DNA of 32,919 bases from Nitriliruptoraceae bacterium (GTDB lineage: Bacteria; Actinomycetota; Nitriliruptoria; Nitriliruptorales; Nitriliruptoraceae): the NCBI GenBank assembly GCA_003563915.1, contig PWTE01000170.1, forward strand, positions 1 through 32,919, in the 5' to 3' direction. A program made the translations under genes and the position numbers. Shown here piece by piece: positions 16,233-25,116 of the stretch; positions within the stretch are counted from its first letter, which is position 1; each line of letters opens with the position of its first letter. Under the pieces are notes generated by a model, which worked only from the letters and a program-made list of their open reading frames with translations, ran no database searches and was not told where the DNA came from.

Positions 16233-17270
16233 ATGTCCGATTTCGGTTTCTACGACGAGGACGGCGTCATCAGCCTGGCGGAGACCTCCGCCGGGTCGCC
16301 GTTCGTCGCCTACCGCCCCCGTCTGACCGAGGAGCCCTTCGAGGAGGGCACCCGTTCACGTTTCCGCATCGAGCCCTTGGAGCCGGGTTTCGGCTACACC
16401 ATCGGCAACTCGCTGCGCCGCACGCTGCTGTCGTCGGTGCCGGGTGCCGCGGTGACGCGGATCCGGTTCACCTCGGCGCAGGCTGCCGGCCCGGAGGGTG
16501 GGTCCGTCCTGCACGAGTTCTCGGCGATCGAGGGTGTGAAGGAGGATGTCACCGACATCATCCTGAACATCAAGGACCTGGTGGTCCGCTCGGAGTCCGA
16601 CGAGCCGGTGGAGATCTTCCTCGGTGGTGACGGCCCGGGTGTGCTGACCGCGGAGAACATCTTCGCGCCGTCGCAGGTCGAGGTCGTCAACGAGGACCTG
16701 CACATCGCCACGCTGAACGCGGGCGGCCACCTCGAGATGTACCTCACCGTCGAGCGTGGGCGTGGCTACCGCACGGCCGAGGTCAACAAGCGCCAGGGCG
16801 ACCCGATCGGCGTCATCGCGATCGACTCGGTGTACAGCCCCGTCAAGCGGGTTGCCTACCGCGTCGAGCCGACCCGCGTCGAGCAGATGACCAACTACGA
16901 CGAGCTGATCCTCGACGTGGAGACCGACGGCTCGGTCACCCCAGCGCAGGCGCTGGCCTCCGCCGGTGAGACCCTGAAGGGCCTGTTCGAGCAGTTCGCC
17001 GAGTTCGAGGACTCGGGACCCGGCGGGATCGTCGTGTCACCCGAGGAGGCGCTGGCATCGATCGGTGACCCGGTCGCCGACATGCCGATCGAGGACCTCG
17101 ACCTGTCCGTGCGGTCCTACAACTGCCTCAAGCGTGAGGGTGTCCAGACCGTCGGCGAGCTCCGCGACAAGACCGAGCAGGAGCTGCTGGAGATCCGCAA
17201 CTTCGGCTCCAAGTCGGTCGACGAGGTCAGGGAGAAGCTGGTCGAGCTGGGTGTCGCGCTCAAGGAGTGA
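16233..17270 (+). CDS. rpoA: DNA-directed RNA polymerase subunit alpha
   Basis: 345 residues. The N-terminal domain has the dimerisation and assembly motif [20 protein letters not shown] and [20 protein letters not shown]. The C-terminal domain (about 275-345; [40 protein letters not shown]) binds UP elements and activators. The N-terminus has about 20 residues ahead of the usual YRPRL-type start ([20 protein letters not shown]), which I kept because TGAGGAG precedes this ATG. Placement between rpsD and rplQ is standard. Confidence 0.98.
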   Translation: MSDFGFYDEDGVISLAETSAGSPFVAYRPRLTEEPFEEGTRSRFRIEPLEPGFGYTIGNSLRRTLLSSVPGAAVTRIRFTSAQAAGPEGGSVLHEFSAIEGVKEDVTDIILNIKDLVVRSESDEPVEIFLGGDGPGVLTAENIFAPSQVEVVNEDLHIATLNAGGHLEMYLTVERGRGYRTAEVNKRQGDPIGVIAIDSVYSPVKRVAYRVEPTRVEQMTNYDELILDVETDGSVTPAQALASAGETLKGLFEQFAEFEDSGPGGIVVSPEEALASIGDPVADMPIEDLDLSVRSYNCLKREGVQTVGELRDKTEQELLEIRNFGSKSVDEVREKLVELGVALKE

Positions 17271-17372
17271 GTCACACCCGGGCCCCGTCACATCGACGGC
17301 GGCCCTCCCGGCGCCGCTCGCGGGCGGGCGCCATGCAACGACACACGCGAAGGTTCTCGAGGAGACAGACAG

Positions 17373-18083
17373 ATGCCGACCCCCAAGCGCGGCTCCCGGC
17401 TCGGTGCCGGTCCTGCCCACCAGCGGCAGCTCCTGGCGTCACTCGCCAGCGAGCTGTTCCGCCACGGGCGGATCAGGACGACCGAGGCCAAGGCCAAGAT
17501 GCTGCGGCCCTACGCCGAGCGGCTGATCACCAAGGCCAAGCAGGGCGACCTGCACGCCCGACGTCAGGTGCTCAGCAAGATCCCGGATCGTGACGTCGTC
17601 GCGTACCTCTTCGAGGACGTGGCGCCTCGGTTCGCTGACCGTAACGGTGGCTACACCCGGATGTTGAAGCTGGGCCCCCGCAAGGGTGACAACGCCCCCA
17701 TGGTGCTGGTCGAGCTCACCGAACTCGGAGACAGCTACGGCGACGAGGTCATCGAGGAGTCCAAGCAGGGCCGCTCCCGCGGGCTGTTCGGACGGCGTCG
17801 CAAGCGTGCTGCCGCGGAGACGGCGGGCGTCGGGACGGCCCTGCTCGACGACCTCGACCTCGACGAGGACGACGACGAGGAGATCACCGACGACGACGTC
17901 GCTGCCGCGGTCGCGAAGGCGACCGGCCAGGAGGTGGCCCCCGCCACCGAGGACGCCGACGACGCCGACGCTGACGACGTGGACGACGAGCCCGTCGCCG
18001 AGGCCGAGGCCGAGGCTGCGGACGCCGACGACGTCACTGCGGACGACGCCGACGACGCGGACGACGAGACCAAGGACGCCTGA
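17373..18083 (+). CDS. rplQ: 50S ribosomal protein L17 with a long, very acidic tail
   Basis: 236 residues against ~120-170 normally. Residues 1-118 are L17: [60 protein letters not shown]. From ~119 to 236 the protein continues with a short basic patch ([13 protein letters not shown]) and then Asp/Glu/Ala-rich sequence, more than half acidic in places, with no recognisable fold. Actinobacterial L17 often has an Ala/Glu tail, but the Asp-richness and length here are notable. A GAGGAGA precedes the ATG. Confidence 0.96.
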   Translation: MPTPKRGSRLGAGPAHQRQLLASLASELFRHGRIRTTEAKAKMLRPYAERLITKAKQGDLHARRQVLSKIPDRDVVAYLFEDVAPRFADRNGGYTRMLKLGPRKGDNAPMVLVELTELGDSYGDEVIEESKQGRSRGLFGRRRKRAAAETAGVGTALLDDLDLDEDDDEEITDDDVAAAVAKATGQEVAPATEDADDADADDVDDEPVAEAEAEAADADDVTADDADDADDETKDA

Positions 18084-18091
18084 GCGTCACG

Positions 18092-18910
18092 GTGAGTGCG
18101 CCTGCCCGGCTACGCATCGACCTCGCCTACGACGGGGCCCCGTTCGTCGGGTTCGCGCGTCAGCGTGACCAGGTCACGGTCCAGGGCCGTCTGGAGGAGG
18201 CGTGCGAGCGTCTGCTCGGGCAGCCCGTCTCGTCGGTCTGCGCCGGGCGGACCGACCGTGGGGTCCACGCCCTGGCGCAGGTCTGCCACCTCGACGTCGA
18301 TGCCGAGGTGGCACGCGCCAGCCGTGCGGTCGCGGACCTCGACGGCTTCGCGCGGCGTCTGGATCGTGTGGTCGGGGACGCCATCACGATCTGGGCGGTC
18401 CGGCGCGTCCCTGCGCGTTTCGACGCGCGGTTCTCCGCGACGGCGCGCCAGTACCGCTACCGGCTGGTCGACGCCGCTCGGATGGATCCGCTGCTGCGCC
18501 ACGACCACGTGCTGGTGGGTGGACCGCTGGCGCTCCGCGAGATGCAGGCAGGAGCGACGCTGCTGATCGGGGAGCACGACTTCGCCTCCTTCTGCCGCAA
18601 GGCGGCGGGCGGGACCACCGTCCGGCGGGTGACCGAGGCCACGGTGCGCCGGGTCGGGCCCCACCGGATCGACGTCCGGGTCGTCGGCACCGCCTTCTGC
18701 CACCAGCAGGTGCGTTCGATGGTCGGCTGCCTGCTCGAGGTCGGGCGGGGGACGCGCCCGCCGGAGTGGATCGCGGAGGTGCTCGCGGCGCGGGACCGCT
18801 CGGCCGCAGCCCGGGTGGCGCCGGCCCACGGGCTGGTCCTCGAGCGGGTCAGCTACGGTCGCGCCTGGCCGGCCGCCCCACCTCGCCACGCCCCCCCGTC
18901 GGGCGCGTAG
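18092..18910 (+). CDS. truA: tRNA pseudouridine(38-40) synthase TruA
   Basis: 272 residues. Converts U38-U40 of the tRNA anticodon arm to pseudouridine. The catalytic Asp is D55 in [15 protein letters not shown]; other family segments are [14 protein letters not shown] at the start, [29 protein letters not shown] and [20 protein letters not shown]. It starts with GTG 8 bases after rplQ, so co-transcription is likely. The last residues are Pro/Ala-rich and end just before a long inverted repeat. Confidence 0.96.
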   Translation: MSAPARLRIDLAYDGAPFVGFARQRDQVTVQGRLEEACERLLGQPVSSVCAGRTDRGVHALAQVCHLDVDAEVARASRAVADLDGFARRLDRVVGDAITIWAVRRVPARFDARFSATARQYRYRLVDAARMDPLLRHDHVLVGGPLALREMQAGATLLIGEHDFASFCRKAAGGTTVRRVTEATVRRVGPHRIDVRVVGTAFCHQQVRSMVGCLLEVGRGTRPPEWIAEVLAARDRSAAARVAPAHGLVLERVSYGRAWPAAPPRHAPPSGA

Positions 18911-18915
18911 CCCAG

Positions 18916-18959
18916 AGTGTGGTGATCCACGGAAGTATGTTCCCGTGGATCACCACACT
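18916..18959. terminator. 17-bp perfect inverted repeat after truA
   Basis: AGTGTGGTGATCCACGG (18916-18932) is the exact complement of 18943-18959, separated by 10 bases; the inner GGAA/TTCC can pair further with one bulge. It starts 6 bases after the truA stop and ends about 20 bases before the rplM promoter. The position suits a terminator for the alpha operon, though there is no U-run. The long perfect arms and moderate GC, unlike the other hairpins here, also fit a dispersed palindromic repeat. Confidence 0.6.
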
Positions 18960-18977
18960 TCGGGGACCATGCCGCGG

Positions 18978-19007
18978 TTGACCGCCTCGCGGGAGGGACG
19001 GTACGCT
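18978..19007 (+). promoter_or_regulatory. Sigma-70-type promoter for rplM-rpsI
   Basis: TTGACC (18978-18983), an 18-base spacer and TACGCT (19002-19007) make the best consensus promoter in the window. It follows the truA inverted repeat and leaves a leader of about 190 bases before the rplM ATG. The leader begins with a perfect 8-bp hairpin (19015-19022 with 19028-19035, loop CGTGT). L13 operons in other bacteria have autoregulatory leaders; I did not recognise one of the known forms here. Confidence 0.7.
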
Positions 19008-19202
19008 TCTCGTCCGCGGTCCCGTGTGGACCGCGCTCATGTGTTCGCGCCGCGCTGCTCGCCACCTCGCCGTTCGTGCCGGCGCTGCCGCGTGCGGACC
19101 ACCGGGTCCCGCATGACGTCCCCGCGACACGCGCCACCGAACGACCCTCCGCGGGACGCCCGCCCGTTGCACCCGGCCATCCCGGCCCCAGAGGAACGTC
19201 AG

Positions 19203-19637
19203 ATGCCGACCTACAGCCCCAGCGCCAAGGACATCACCCGCGACTGGTACGTCGTGGACGCCGAGGGCGAGACCCTCGGCCGCCTCGCGACCCGCGTCGC
19301 GACGGTCCTGCGCGGCAAGCACAAGCCGACCTTCACGCCCCACCTGGACCTGGGTGATCACGTCATCGTGATCAACGCGGACAAGATCGTGCTGACCGGC
19401 GCGAAGGCCGAGCAGAAGCTCTACCACTCGCACTCCGGGTTCCCCGGCGGGATCCGCTCGGTGCCCTTCGCCGCGATGCTCGACAAGCAGCCGACCGAGG
19501 TCGTCGAGAAGGCGATCAAGGGGATGCTGCCGAAGAACAAGCTGGGCCGGGCGATGGGGCTCAAGCTCAAGGTGTACGCCGGCGCCGACCACCCTCACGC
19601 CGCGCAGCAGCCCAAGCCCTTCCCGACGCACGTCTAG
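19203..19637 (+). CDS. rplM: 50S ribosomal protein L13
   Basis: 144 residues. [40 protein letters not shown] and the C-terminal [33 protein letters not shown] are standard for L13, an early assembly protein of the large subunit. I chose ATG 19203 because AGAGGAACGTCAG precedes it and the head matches the family; the longer frame from 18945 is only leader sequence. It is paired with rpsI as in nearly all bacteria. Confidence 0.97.
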   Translation: MPTYSPSAKDITRDWYVVDAEGETLGRLATRVATVLRGKHKPTFTPHLDLGDHVIVINADKIVLTGAKAEQKLYHSHSGFPGGIRSVPFAAMLDKQPTEVVEKAIKGMLPKNKLGRAMGLKLKVYAGADHPHAAQQPKPFPTHV

Positions 19638-19688
19638 CCACGTGCCGTGACGCGCCTCGGCGCGACGGACGCACCAACGAGGAAGATG

Positions 19689-20075
<387 letters not shown>

Positions 20076-20170
20076 CGCGCGTCGCCGCTCGTCGACGTGG
20101 TGTGGCCGTCCGTGCGGGGCGCGACCCCCGCAGCGCCGGCGACAGCGACGATCCGACAGGTGGGAACCAG

Positions 20171-21511
20171 GTGGGTTCGATCTTCGGGACCGATGGGGTC
20201 CGCGGCAAGGCCAACGTCGACCTGACGCCGGAGCTGGCCCTCGACCTCGGCCGGGCGCTCGTCACGGTCCTCCACGAAGGCGGTGACACCCGTCCGACGA
20301 TCCTGGTGGGGCGGGATCCTCGCTGGTCCGGTGAGATGCTCGAGTCGGCCCTGATCGCCGGCATCACGGCGGCCGGTGGTGACGCCGTCGCGGTCGGGGT
20401 CCTGCCGACGCCGGGCATCGCCTACCTTACGGCGCGGTCCAGCGCGGCAGCCGGGGCGATCATCTCCGCCTCTCACAACCCCGTCGGGGACAACGGCATC
20501 AAGTTCTTCGGTGCGGAGGGCTACAAGCTCACGGACGACGAGGAAGCCCGGCTCGAGGAGATCGTGCAGGCGCGGACCGACCGTCGTCCGACCGGGGTGA
20601 AGATCGGGCGACGGCTCAGCGACCCATCGGGTCCTGCCCGGTACGTCGAGCACCTCGCGTCGATCGTCGACGTCGACCTGACCGGCTTGCGCATCGTCGT
20701 GGACGGCGCCAACGGCGCCGCTTCGAACGTCGCGCCGCAGGTCTACCGCCAGCTCGGTGCGGAGGTCATCGCGATCCACTGCAAGCCGGACGGCGCCAAC
20801 ATCAACGACGGCTGCGGCTCCACCTACCCGGACGTCATCCGTCACGCCGTCATCGAGCACCACGCGGACGCCGGGATCAGCCACGATGGCGACGCCGACC
20901 GCGCCATCGCCGCAACCCACCAGGGCGACGAGGTCGACGGTGACGTGATCCTCGCGATCCTCGCCCGCCAGATGCACCACCGGGGCACCCTCGCACAGGA
21001 CACCGTGGTGACGACGGTCATGACCAACCTGTGGTTCAAGCGAGCGATGTCCGGGCTGGGCATCGACGTGGTGGAGACCGCCGTCGGTGACCGCTACGTG
21101 CTCGAAGCGATGCGGGAGCGTGGCCTGAACCTCGGTGGCGAGCAGTCAGGCCACCTGATCGACCTGGACCACGCCACCACCGGCGACGGGATCCTGACCG
21201 CTGTGCGGCTGCTCTCGGTGGTCCGCTCGACGGGAGCCACCCTGGAGGAGCTCTCGCACGTCATGGGGCGGCTGCCGCAGGTGCTGGTCAACGTGAAGGG
21301 GGTCGACCGGGGTCGACTGCCCGATGCCACCGCGGTCTGGGAGCTGGTCCACGCCGAGGAGGACAAGCTCGCGGACGCCGGGCGCGTGCTCTTGCGACCC
21401 TCCGGGACCGAACCCCTGATCCGGGTGATGGTCGAGGCCGAGACGCACGACGACGCACAGGCGGCCGCGGATCGGATCGCCGACGCCGTTCGTGACAACC
21501 TCACGGTCTGA
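20171..21511 (+). CDS. glmM: Phosphoglucosamine mutase
   Basis: 446 residues, the family length. Converts glucosamine-6-phosphate to glucosamine-1-phosphate for UDP-GlcNAc and peptidoglycan. The phosphoserine is S101 in ISASHNPVGDNGIKFFG; the metal loop is D239-G-D241-A-D243-R; the sugar loop includes GEQSGHLIDLDHATTGDG; the phosphate loop is RPSGTEPLIRVMVEA. I chose the GTG at 20171 (MGSIFGTDGVRG) with AGGTGGG upstream; the in-frame GTG at 20102 adds a non-family head. glmM after rpsI is usual in actinobacteria. Confidence 0.97.
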   Translation: MGSIFGTDGVRGKANVDLTPELALDLGRALVTVLHEGGDTRPTILVGRDPRWSGEMLESALIAGITAAGGDAVAVGVLPTPGIAYLTARSSAAAGAIISASHNPVGDNGIKFFGAEGYKLTDDEEARLEEIVQARTDRRPTGVKIGRRLSDPSGPARYVEHLASIVDVDLTGLRIVVDGANGAASNVAPQVYRQLGAEVIAIHCKPDGANINDGCGSTYPDVIRHAVIEHHADAGISHDGDADRAIAATHQGDEVDGDVILAILARQMHHRGTLAQDTVVTTVMTNLWFKRAMSGLGIDVVETAVGDRYVLEAMRERGLNLGGEQSGHLIDLDHATTGDGILTAVRLLSVVRSTGATLEELSHVMGRLPQVLVNVKGVDRGRLPDATAVWELVHAEEDKLADAGRVLLRPSGTEPLIRVMVEAETHDDAQAAADRIADAVRDNLTV

Positions 21512-21545
21512 CGACCGGCGCGCAGGTCGGCCGGACGGGTCTGAC

Positions 21546-22163
21546 CTACGGGGAGGTGCCGACCCGGGGAGCGACCGGCCGTTCCTCCAGACGCTGCACA
21601 CTGGCGGCCGGGTCGTTGGACCACGTCATACGCACCGGGAGCTCCACGCGTACCCGCTTCGGAGCACCCAGGATGCTGATGTCGATGAACACCGCGCGCC
21701 GTCCGCCGACCCGCCCCTCGTCCAGGCAGCCAGGCCCGCCGAGGTAGCGACCGCTCAGTACCAGCTCGGTGGTGTCGGTCCTCGCGAGCGGGATCGGCGT
21801 GTCGTGGTCCGCGAGGTCCACCCCGTCCACCAGCACCTGCTCGGGCCACCAGCCGCAGTAGCTCTCTCGTGGCGGTCCCGCCGTGACGTCGGGCACGTCG
21901 GTGATGCTCACCGGGATCGGTCCGCGACGGCGTACCTCGATGTGGACCTCGGCGTTGCGACCGGGCTGGAACGAGGTGACGCGCCACGGGGCCCCGTCGT
22001 CGCGCATCGCGGTGTACTGCTGCCCGGCTGCGCGGACGTCTGCGCCTTCCTGCACGGCAACGACGCTCGCCCAGACCCACAGGCAGAGCATCGCTCCGAG
22101 CACGCCGAAGACGGGGAACGCCCAGCGCCGTAGCGTGCTGCGCTCCTCAGGCTCCTCCGTCAC
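21546..22163 (-). CDS. Single-pass membrane protein of unknown function
   Basis: 205 residues from a GTG at 22163, preceded (minus strand) by AGGTGGCGGGGAT; a longer frame to 22250 lacks a better site. A short charged head (EEPEERSTLRR) is followed by one hydrophobic helix at about 14-37 (WAFPVFGVLGAMLCLWVW), then a beta-rich outer part with RRRGPIPVSITDVPD, CGWWPEQVLVDG and a second Cys in GGPGCLDEG, which could pair in a disulfide. It resembles actinobacterial anchored Ig-like proteins of unknown role. It converges on glmM with a 34-base gap. No function assigned. Confidence 0.75.
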   Translation of the reverse strand: MTEEPEERSTLRRWAFPVFGVLGAMLCLWVWASVVAVQEGADVRAAGQQYTAMRDDGAPWRVTSFQPGRNAEVHIEVRRRGPIPVSITDVPDVTAGPPRESYCGWWPEQVLVDGVDLADHDTPIPLARTDTTELVLSGRYLGGPGCLDEGRVGGRRAVFIDISILGAPKRVRVELPVRMTWSNDPAASVQRLEERPVAPRVGTSP

Positions 22164-22332
22164 ATCCCCGCCACCTGCTCGTGCGGATCCACCGTAGCGG
22201 CCGGATCCTCGTACCCGGGTTCGGAGCCGGGTCCTGCCCGGTGTGGTCACCCTGCGGCCACCCCACCGGGCACGGGCTCCGACGGGAACGCTGGAGCCGC
22301 TAGCGTTCCGGCGAAGCGACCAGGAGCAGCGT

Positions 22333-23352
22333 GTGGCGACCAGGGGAGTGGCACTCGGAGGGCCCTACGCCTTCCTCGGCGAACTCGGCAAGCAGGTCGA
22401 AGCCAAGGGCTTCGACGCCGCGTGGGTGGCGGAGACCACCCAGGAGTCGATGATCCAGGCGTCGGTGCTGGCGCAGGCGACCGAGCGGATCGACGTCGGC
22501 ACCAACATCACCCTCGCGTTCCCCCGCTCGCCCACGGTCACCGCCATGCAGGCCTGGGACCTGAACGAGCTGACGGGCGGCCGGTTCGTGGTCGGCCTCG
22601 GCAGCCAGGTCAAGCGCATCATCGAGGAGCGCTTCTCCGCCGCCTTCGACCAGCCCGCCAAGCGGATGGGCGAGTACGTCCAGGCCATGCAGACGGTGTG
22701 GCGTATGGAACGTGGGGAGGACGTCACCTTCGACGGCGACCTCTACCGCGTGTTGCGGCCGGGGCTGGGCGGGCTCGGCAAGGCCCACGACCGCGCGCTG
22801 CCGCGGGTCTACGTCGCCGCGGTCGGCCCGCTGATGACCAAGGCCGCCGCCAGCTACGCCGACGGGATCCTCGGCCACCCCTTCACCTCGGACCGCTACC
22901 TCGCCGACGACGTGCTGCCTCGGGTGGATGCAGCGCTCGCTGAGGCGGGCCGCGACCGCGATGACTTCACGGTCTGCCAGGGTGTGATCCTGTGTATCTC
23001 AGACGACCGCGACGTCGCGATCCGCGAGGCGAAACAGCAGATCGCCTTCTACGGCACCACGCCGAACTACCAGCCGGTGTTCGCCTCGTACGGCGACGAG
23101 GAGCTCACCGGGGAGCTCCGCGACGTGTGGAAGCGCACCGGGCAGGACCTGGATGCGATGGTCGACGCGGTCCCCGACGAGGCGGTGGCCCGCTACGCGG
23201 TCGCCGGGACTCCGGCCGAGGTGCGTGACCAGCTGGGCGCGATCGAACAGCACGTCGACCACCTGATCCTGGGAGGTGCGTGGTACAAGGTGCGCCCCGA
23301 ACGCATGGCCGAGAACCTCTGGGCGATCCTCGAGACCTTCGGGTCCGGCTGA
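22333..23352 (+). CDS. Luciferase-like oxidoreductase, probably F420-dependent
   Basis: 339 residues. A TIM-barrel LLM-family protein: KQVEAKGFDAAWVAETTQES, QATERIDVGTNITLAFPRSP, LNELTGGRFVVGLGSQVKRI and RPGLGGLGKAHDRALPRVYV followed by AAVGPLMTKAAASYADGILG. It resembles the actinobacterial group often annotated as TIGR03617 F420-dependent oxidoreductases; the substrate is unknown. I chose GTG 22333 because AGGAG lies 6 bases before it; an upstream GTG at 22243 would overlap the divergent gene region. Flanked by a divergent membrane protein and a convergent exported protein. Confidence 0.85.
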   Translation: MATRGVALGGPYAFLGELGKQVEAKGFDAAWVAETTQESMIQASVLAQATERIDVGTNITLAFPRSPTVTAMQAWDLNELTGGRFVVGLGSQVKRIIEERFSAAFDQPAKRMGEYVQAMQTVWRMERGEDVTFDGDLYRVLRPGLGGLGKAHDRALPRVYVAAVGPLMTKAAASYADGILGHPFTSDRYLADDVLPRVDAALAEAGRDRDDFTVCQGVILCISDDRDVAIREAKQQIAFYGTTPNYQPVFASYGDEELTGELRDVWKRTGQDLDAMVDAVPDEAVARYAVAGTPAEVRDQLGAIEQHVDHLILGGAWYKVRPERMAENLWAILETFGSG

Positions 23353-23380
23353 GCTCGGCCGAGGGGTGCGTCCTCAGCCG
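23346..23380. terminator. Inverted repeat spanning two convergent stop codons
   Basis: CGGCTGAG (23346-23353) pairs with CTCAGCCG (23373-23380). The left arm contains the TGA of the oxidoreductase and the right arm, read on the minus strand, contains the TGA of the exported protein. The loop holds CTCGGCCGAG, a further dyad. This is a compact candidate for a bidirectional terminator, without U-runs. Confidence 0.5.
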
Positions 23381-25071
23381 CGGCGCACGAAGTCCGGTGG
23401 CGAGAGGGTGCCAGGGCCGACCAGCAGTTCCTCGGTCGCGGTGATCGGCTCCTCGTCCTCCTCGAGGTCCTCATCCACGATCTCGGCGATCAGCTCCCGC
23501 GGTCCGACGATGTCACGACGGAAGATGAGCATCAGCGTGCTGATCTCCCCGTCCTCGTCACCCTGGACGGTCTCCAACCCGATCCCGCGATCCCACGACA
23601 GGGTGACTGGCTCATCGGTGGGGAAGCCGTCGCCGGTCACCTCGATGACGTTGCCCGGACGGGCGACCTGACGGTCGATGAAGATCCGAGGCAGCACGAG
23701 GAACTCTGCGGTCGCTTCCAACACGTCGGTGCTCGTGCAGCGCTGGCACGCGATCACGTCCTGGATGCCGCCGGGGGTCACCTCCGGTACCTCGAAGGTG
23801 ACGGTGAACGCCCCGGCGCCGTTCACATCAGCGCCCGACACGATCGCAACCAGGGTCTCGCCCAGCCGTAGGACGACGGGCACCGCCGGCTCGAAGTCCT
23901 CACCGCTGGCCTCGACCTCGCTCTCGACGGTCCCCTCCTCGGGGTCGACGGTCAGGGTCGGGTCGAAGGCCACAACGACCGTGAAGCTGGTCGAAGCGGA
24001 CAGGGGTCCGCACCCGGTCTGGGTGGCGGTGACGTCGTAGGTCCCGGGGGATCGGTCGGGCACGGTGAAGCTCTCGGTGAAGCCGGCTTCCCAGAAGGTC
24101 GCGGTCGTCGCGGCCATCTCCTCGAGGACCTCCTCACCGTCGAAGGTGACCGTCACCGGGCCGCACTCGAACGATTCGCCGAAGCCGGACACGGTGGCGG
24201 TGGTCGTCGACCCGGCGATGCCGCTGCTGGGATCGACCTCGATCTGCGGGTCGGGTTCGGGGGGGACCTCGACGACCTGGAAGGTCGTCGTGTGGCTCTC
24301 GACCGGACACACGTCCGAGCCGACGGTGCCCTGCGTGGCGGTGATCGTGTAGGTCCCCGGGTCCACGTCGGGCACGGTGAACGAGTGGCTCAGCGTGTGG
24401 TCCCGATCGGGATCGTCGGTACTACGTTCGATCTCCGACGATCCGATGTCGATGCCCTCGAAGTCGAGTCCGACCGCGGGGCAGCCCGGATCGAACGTCG
24501 AGTCACTGAAGGAGCTGGTCCGGAACCCGAAACCGGAGACGACTGCCGACGACCCAGCGAACCCTTGGGAAGGGGAGACCTCGATGCCACGGATGGCGAA
24601 GACCTGGAAGGTCGAGGACAGGAACTGCTGAGGGGTGAGGAACCCGACGGTCACCTGTGGCGCGCAGGTGTCTCCGTCGCTGGTCGTGAGGAGGCAGGCG
24701 AGAACGCGGTACTCCCCGAGTGGGGTGCCGTCCTCGACCTCGAACGTGAGCTGGATCTCCCCGCCACCTCCGTTGTCCGCAGAGGATGTCTCACCGGAGT
24801 CGACGAGGCTCTCGGGATCCGGTTCGTCGGTAGCCGGGTCTTCGCCGAGTGGCTCGAAGAAGACACCGACAGGCTGTCCACTGAAGAAGCCCGACAGATC
24901 CACCGTCACCTCGAGAGGCAGTTCGTCGCCGAGGCCGGCGCTCGGCGACAGCGACATGGACTGGGCCTGTGCGGGTTGGATGACGACGACCAGGGAGGCC
25001 AGCATCGCGGCCACGAGGAGGACCGCGAGGAGAGGACGTCGGCTGTTCGCGAGGGCCGGCAGGTCCGGCAT
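23374..25071 (-). CDS. Secreted IPT/Ig-like repeat protein, long paralog
   Basis: 565 residues. A signal peptide (about 1-36, cleavage after AQPAQA-like PAQAQ) leads into an exported protein with beta-sandwich repeats: ~35-150, ~160-268 (RGIEVSPSQGFAGSSAVVSG), ~275-368 (QIEVDPSSGIAGSTTTATVS), ~371-460 (LTVDPEEGTVESEVEASG) and ~461-550 (DRQVARPGNVIEVTGDGFP). Motif PGTYTITATQG recurs in the two middle repeats. It ends with TLSPPDFVRRG. The start ATG has GGAG nine bases upstream on the minus strand. It lies 45 bases after its shorter paralog and is probably co-transcribed. Surface adhesion or a partner of the nearby injection system are possible; neither is shown. Confidence 0.8.
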   Translation of the reverse strand: MPDLPALANSRRPLLAVLLVAAMLASLVVVIQPAQAQSMSLSPSAGLGDELPLEVTVDLSGFFSGQPVGVFFEPLGEDPATDEPDPESLVDSGETSSADNGGGGEIQLTFEVEDGTPLGEYRVLACLLTTSDGDTCAPQVTVGFLTPQQFLSSTFQVFAIRGIEVSPSQGFAGSSAVVSGFGFRTSSFSDSTFDPGCPAVGLDFEGIDIGSSEIERSTDDPDRDHTLSHSFTVPDVDPGTYTITATQGTVGSDVCPVESHTTTFQVVEVPPEPDPQIEVDPSSGIAGSTTTATVSGFGESFECGPVTVTFDGEEVLEEMAATTATFWEAGFTESFTVPDRSPGTYDVTATQTGCGPLSASTSFTVVVAFDPTLTVDPEEGTVESEVEASGEDFEPAVPVVLRLGETLVAIVSGADVNGAGAFTVTFEVPEVTPGGIQDVIACQRCTSTDVLEATAEFLVLPRIFIDRQVARPGNVIEVTGDGFPTDEPVTLSWDRGIGLETVQGDEDGEISTLMLIFRRDIVGPRELIAEIVDEDLEEDEEPITATEELLVGPGTLSPPDFVRRG

Positions 25072-25116
25072 GGTGTCTCCATCGATCGTGACGGTCTCGG
25101 TTCGGTAGGGCGGCGG

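Noticed and set aside
20076-20170. glmS riboswitch-like or other RNA element before glmM
   Set aside because: The 95 bases show no glmS ribozyme core or stable conserved fold.
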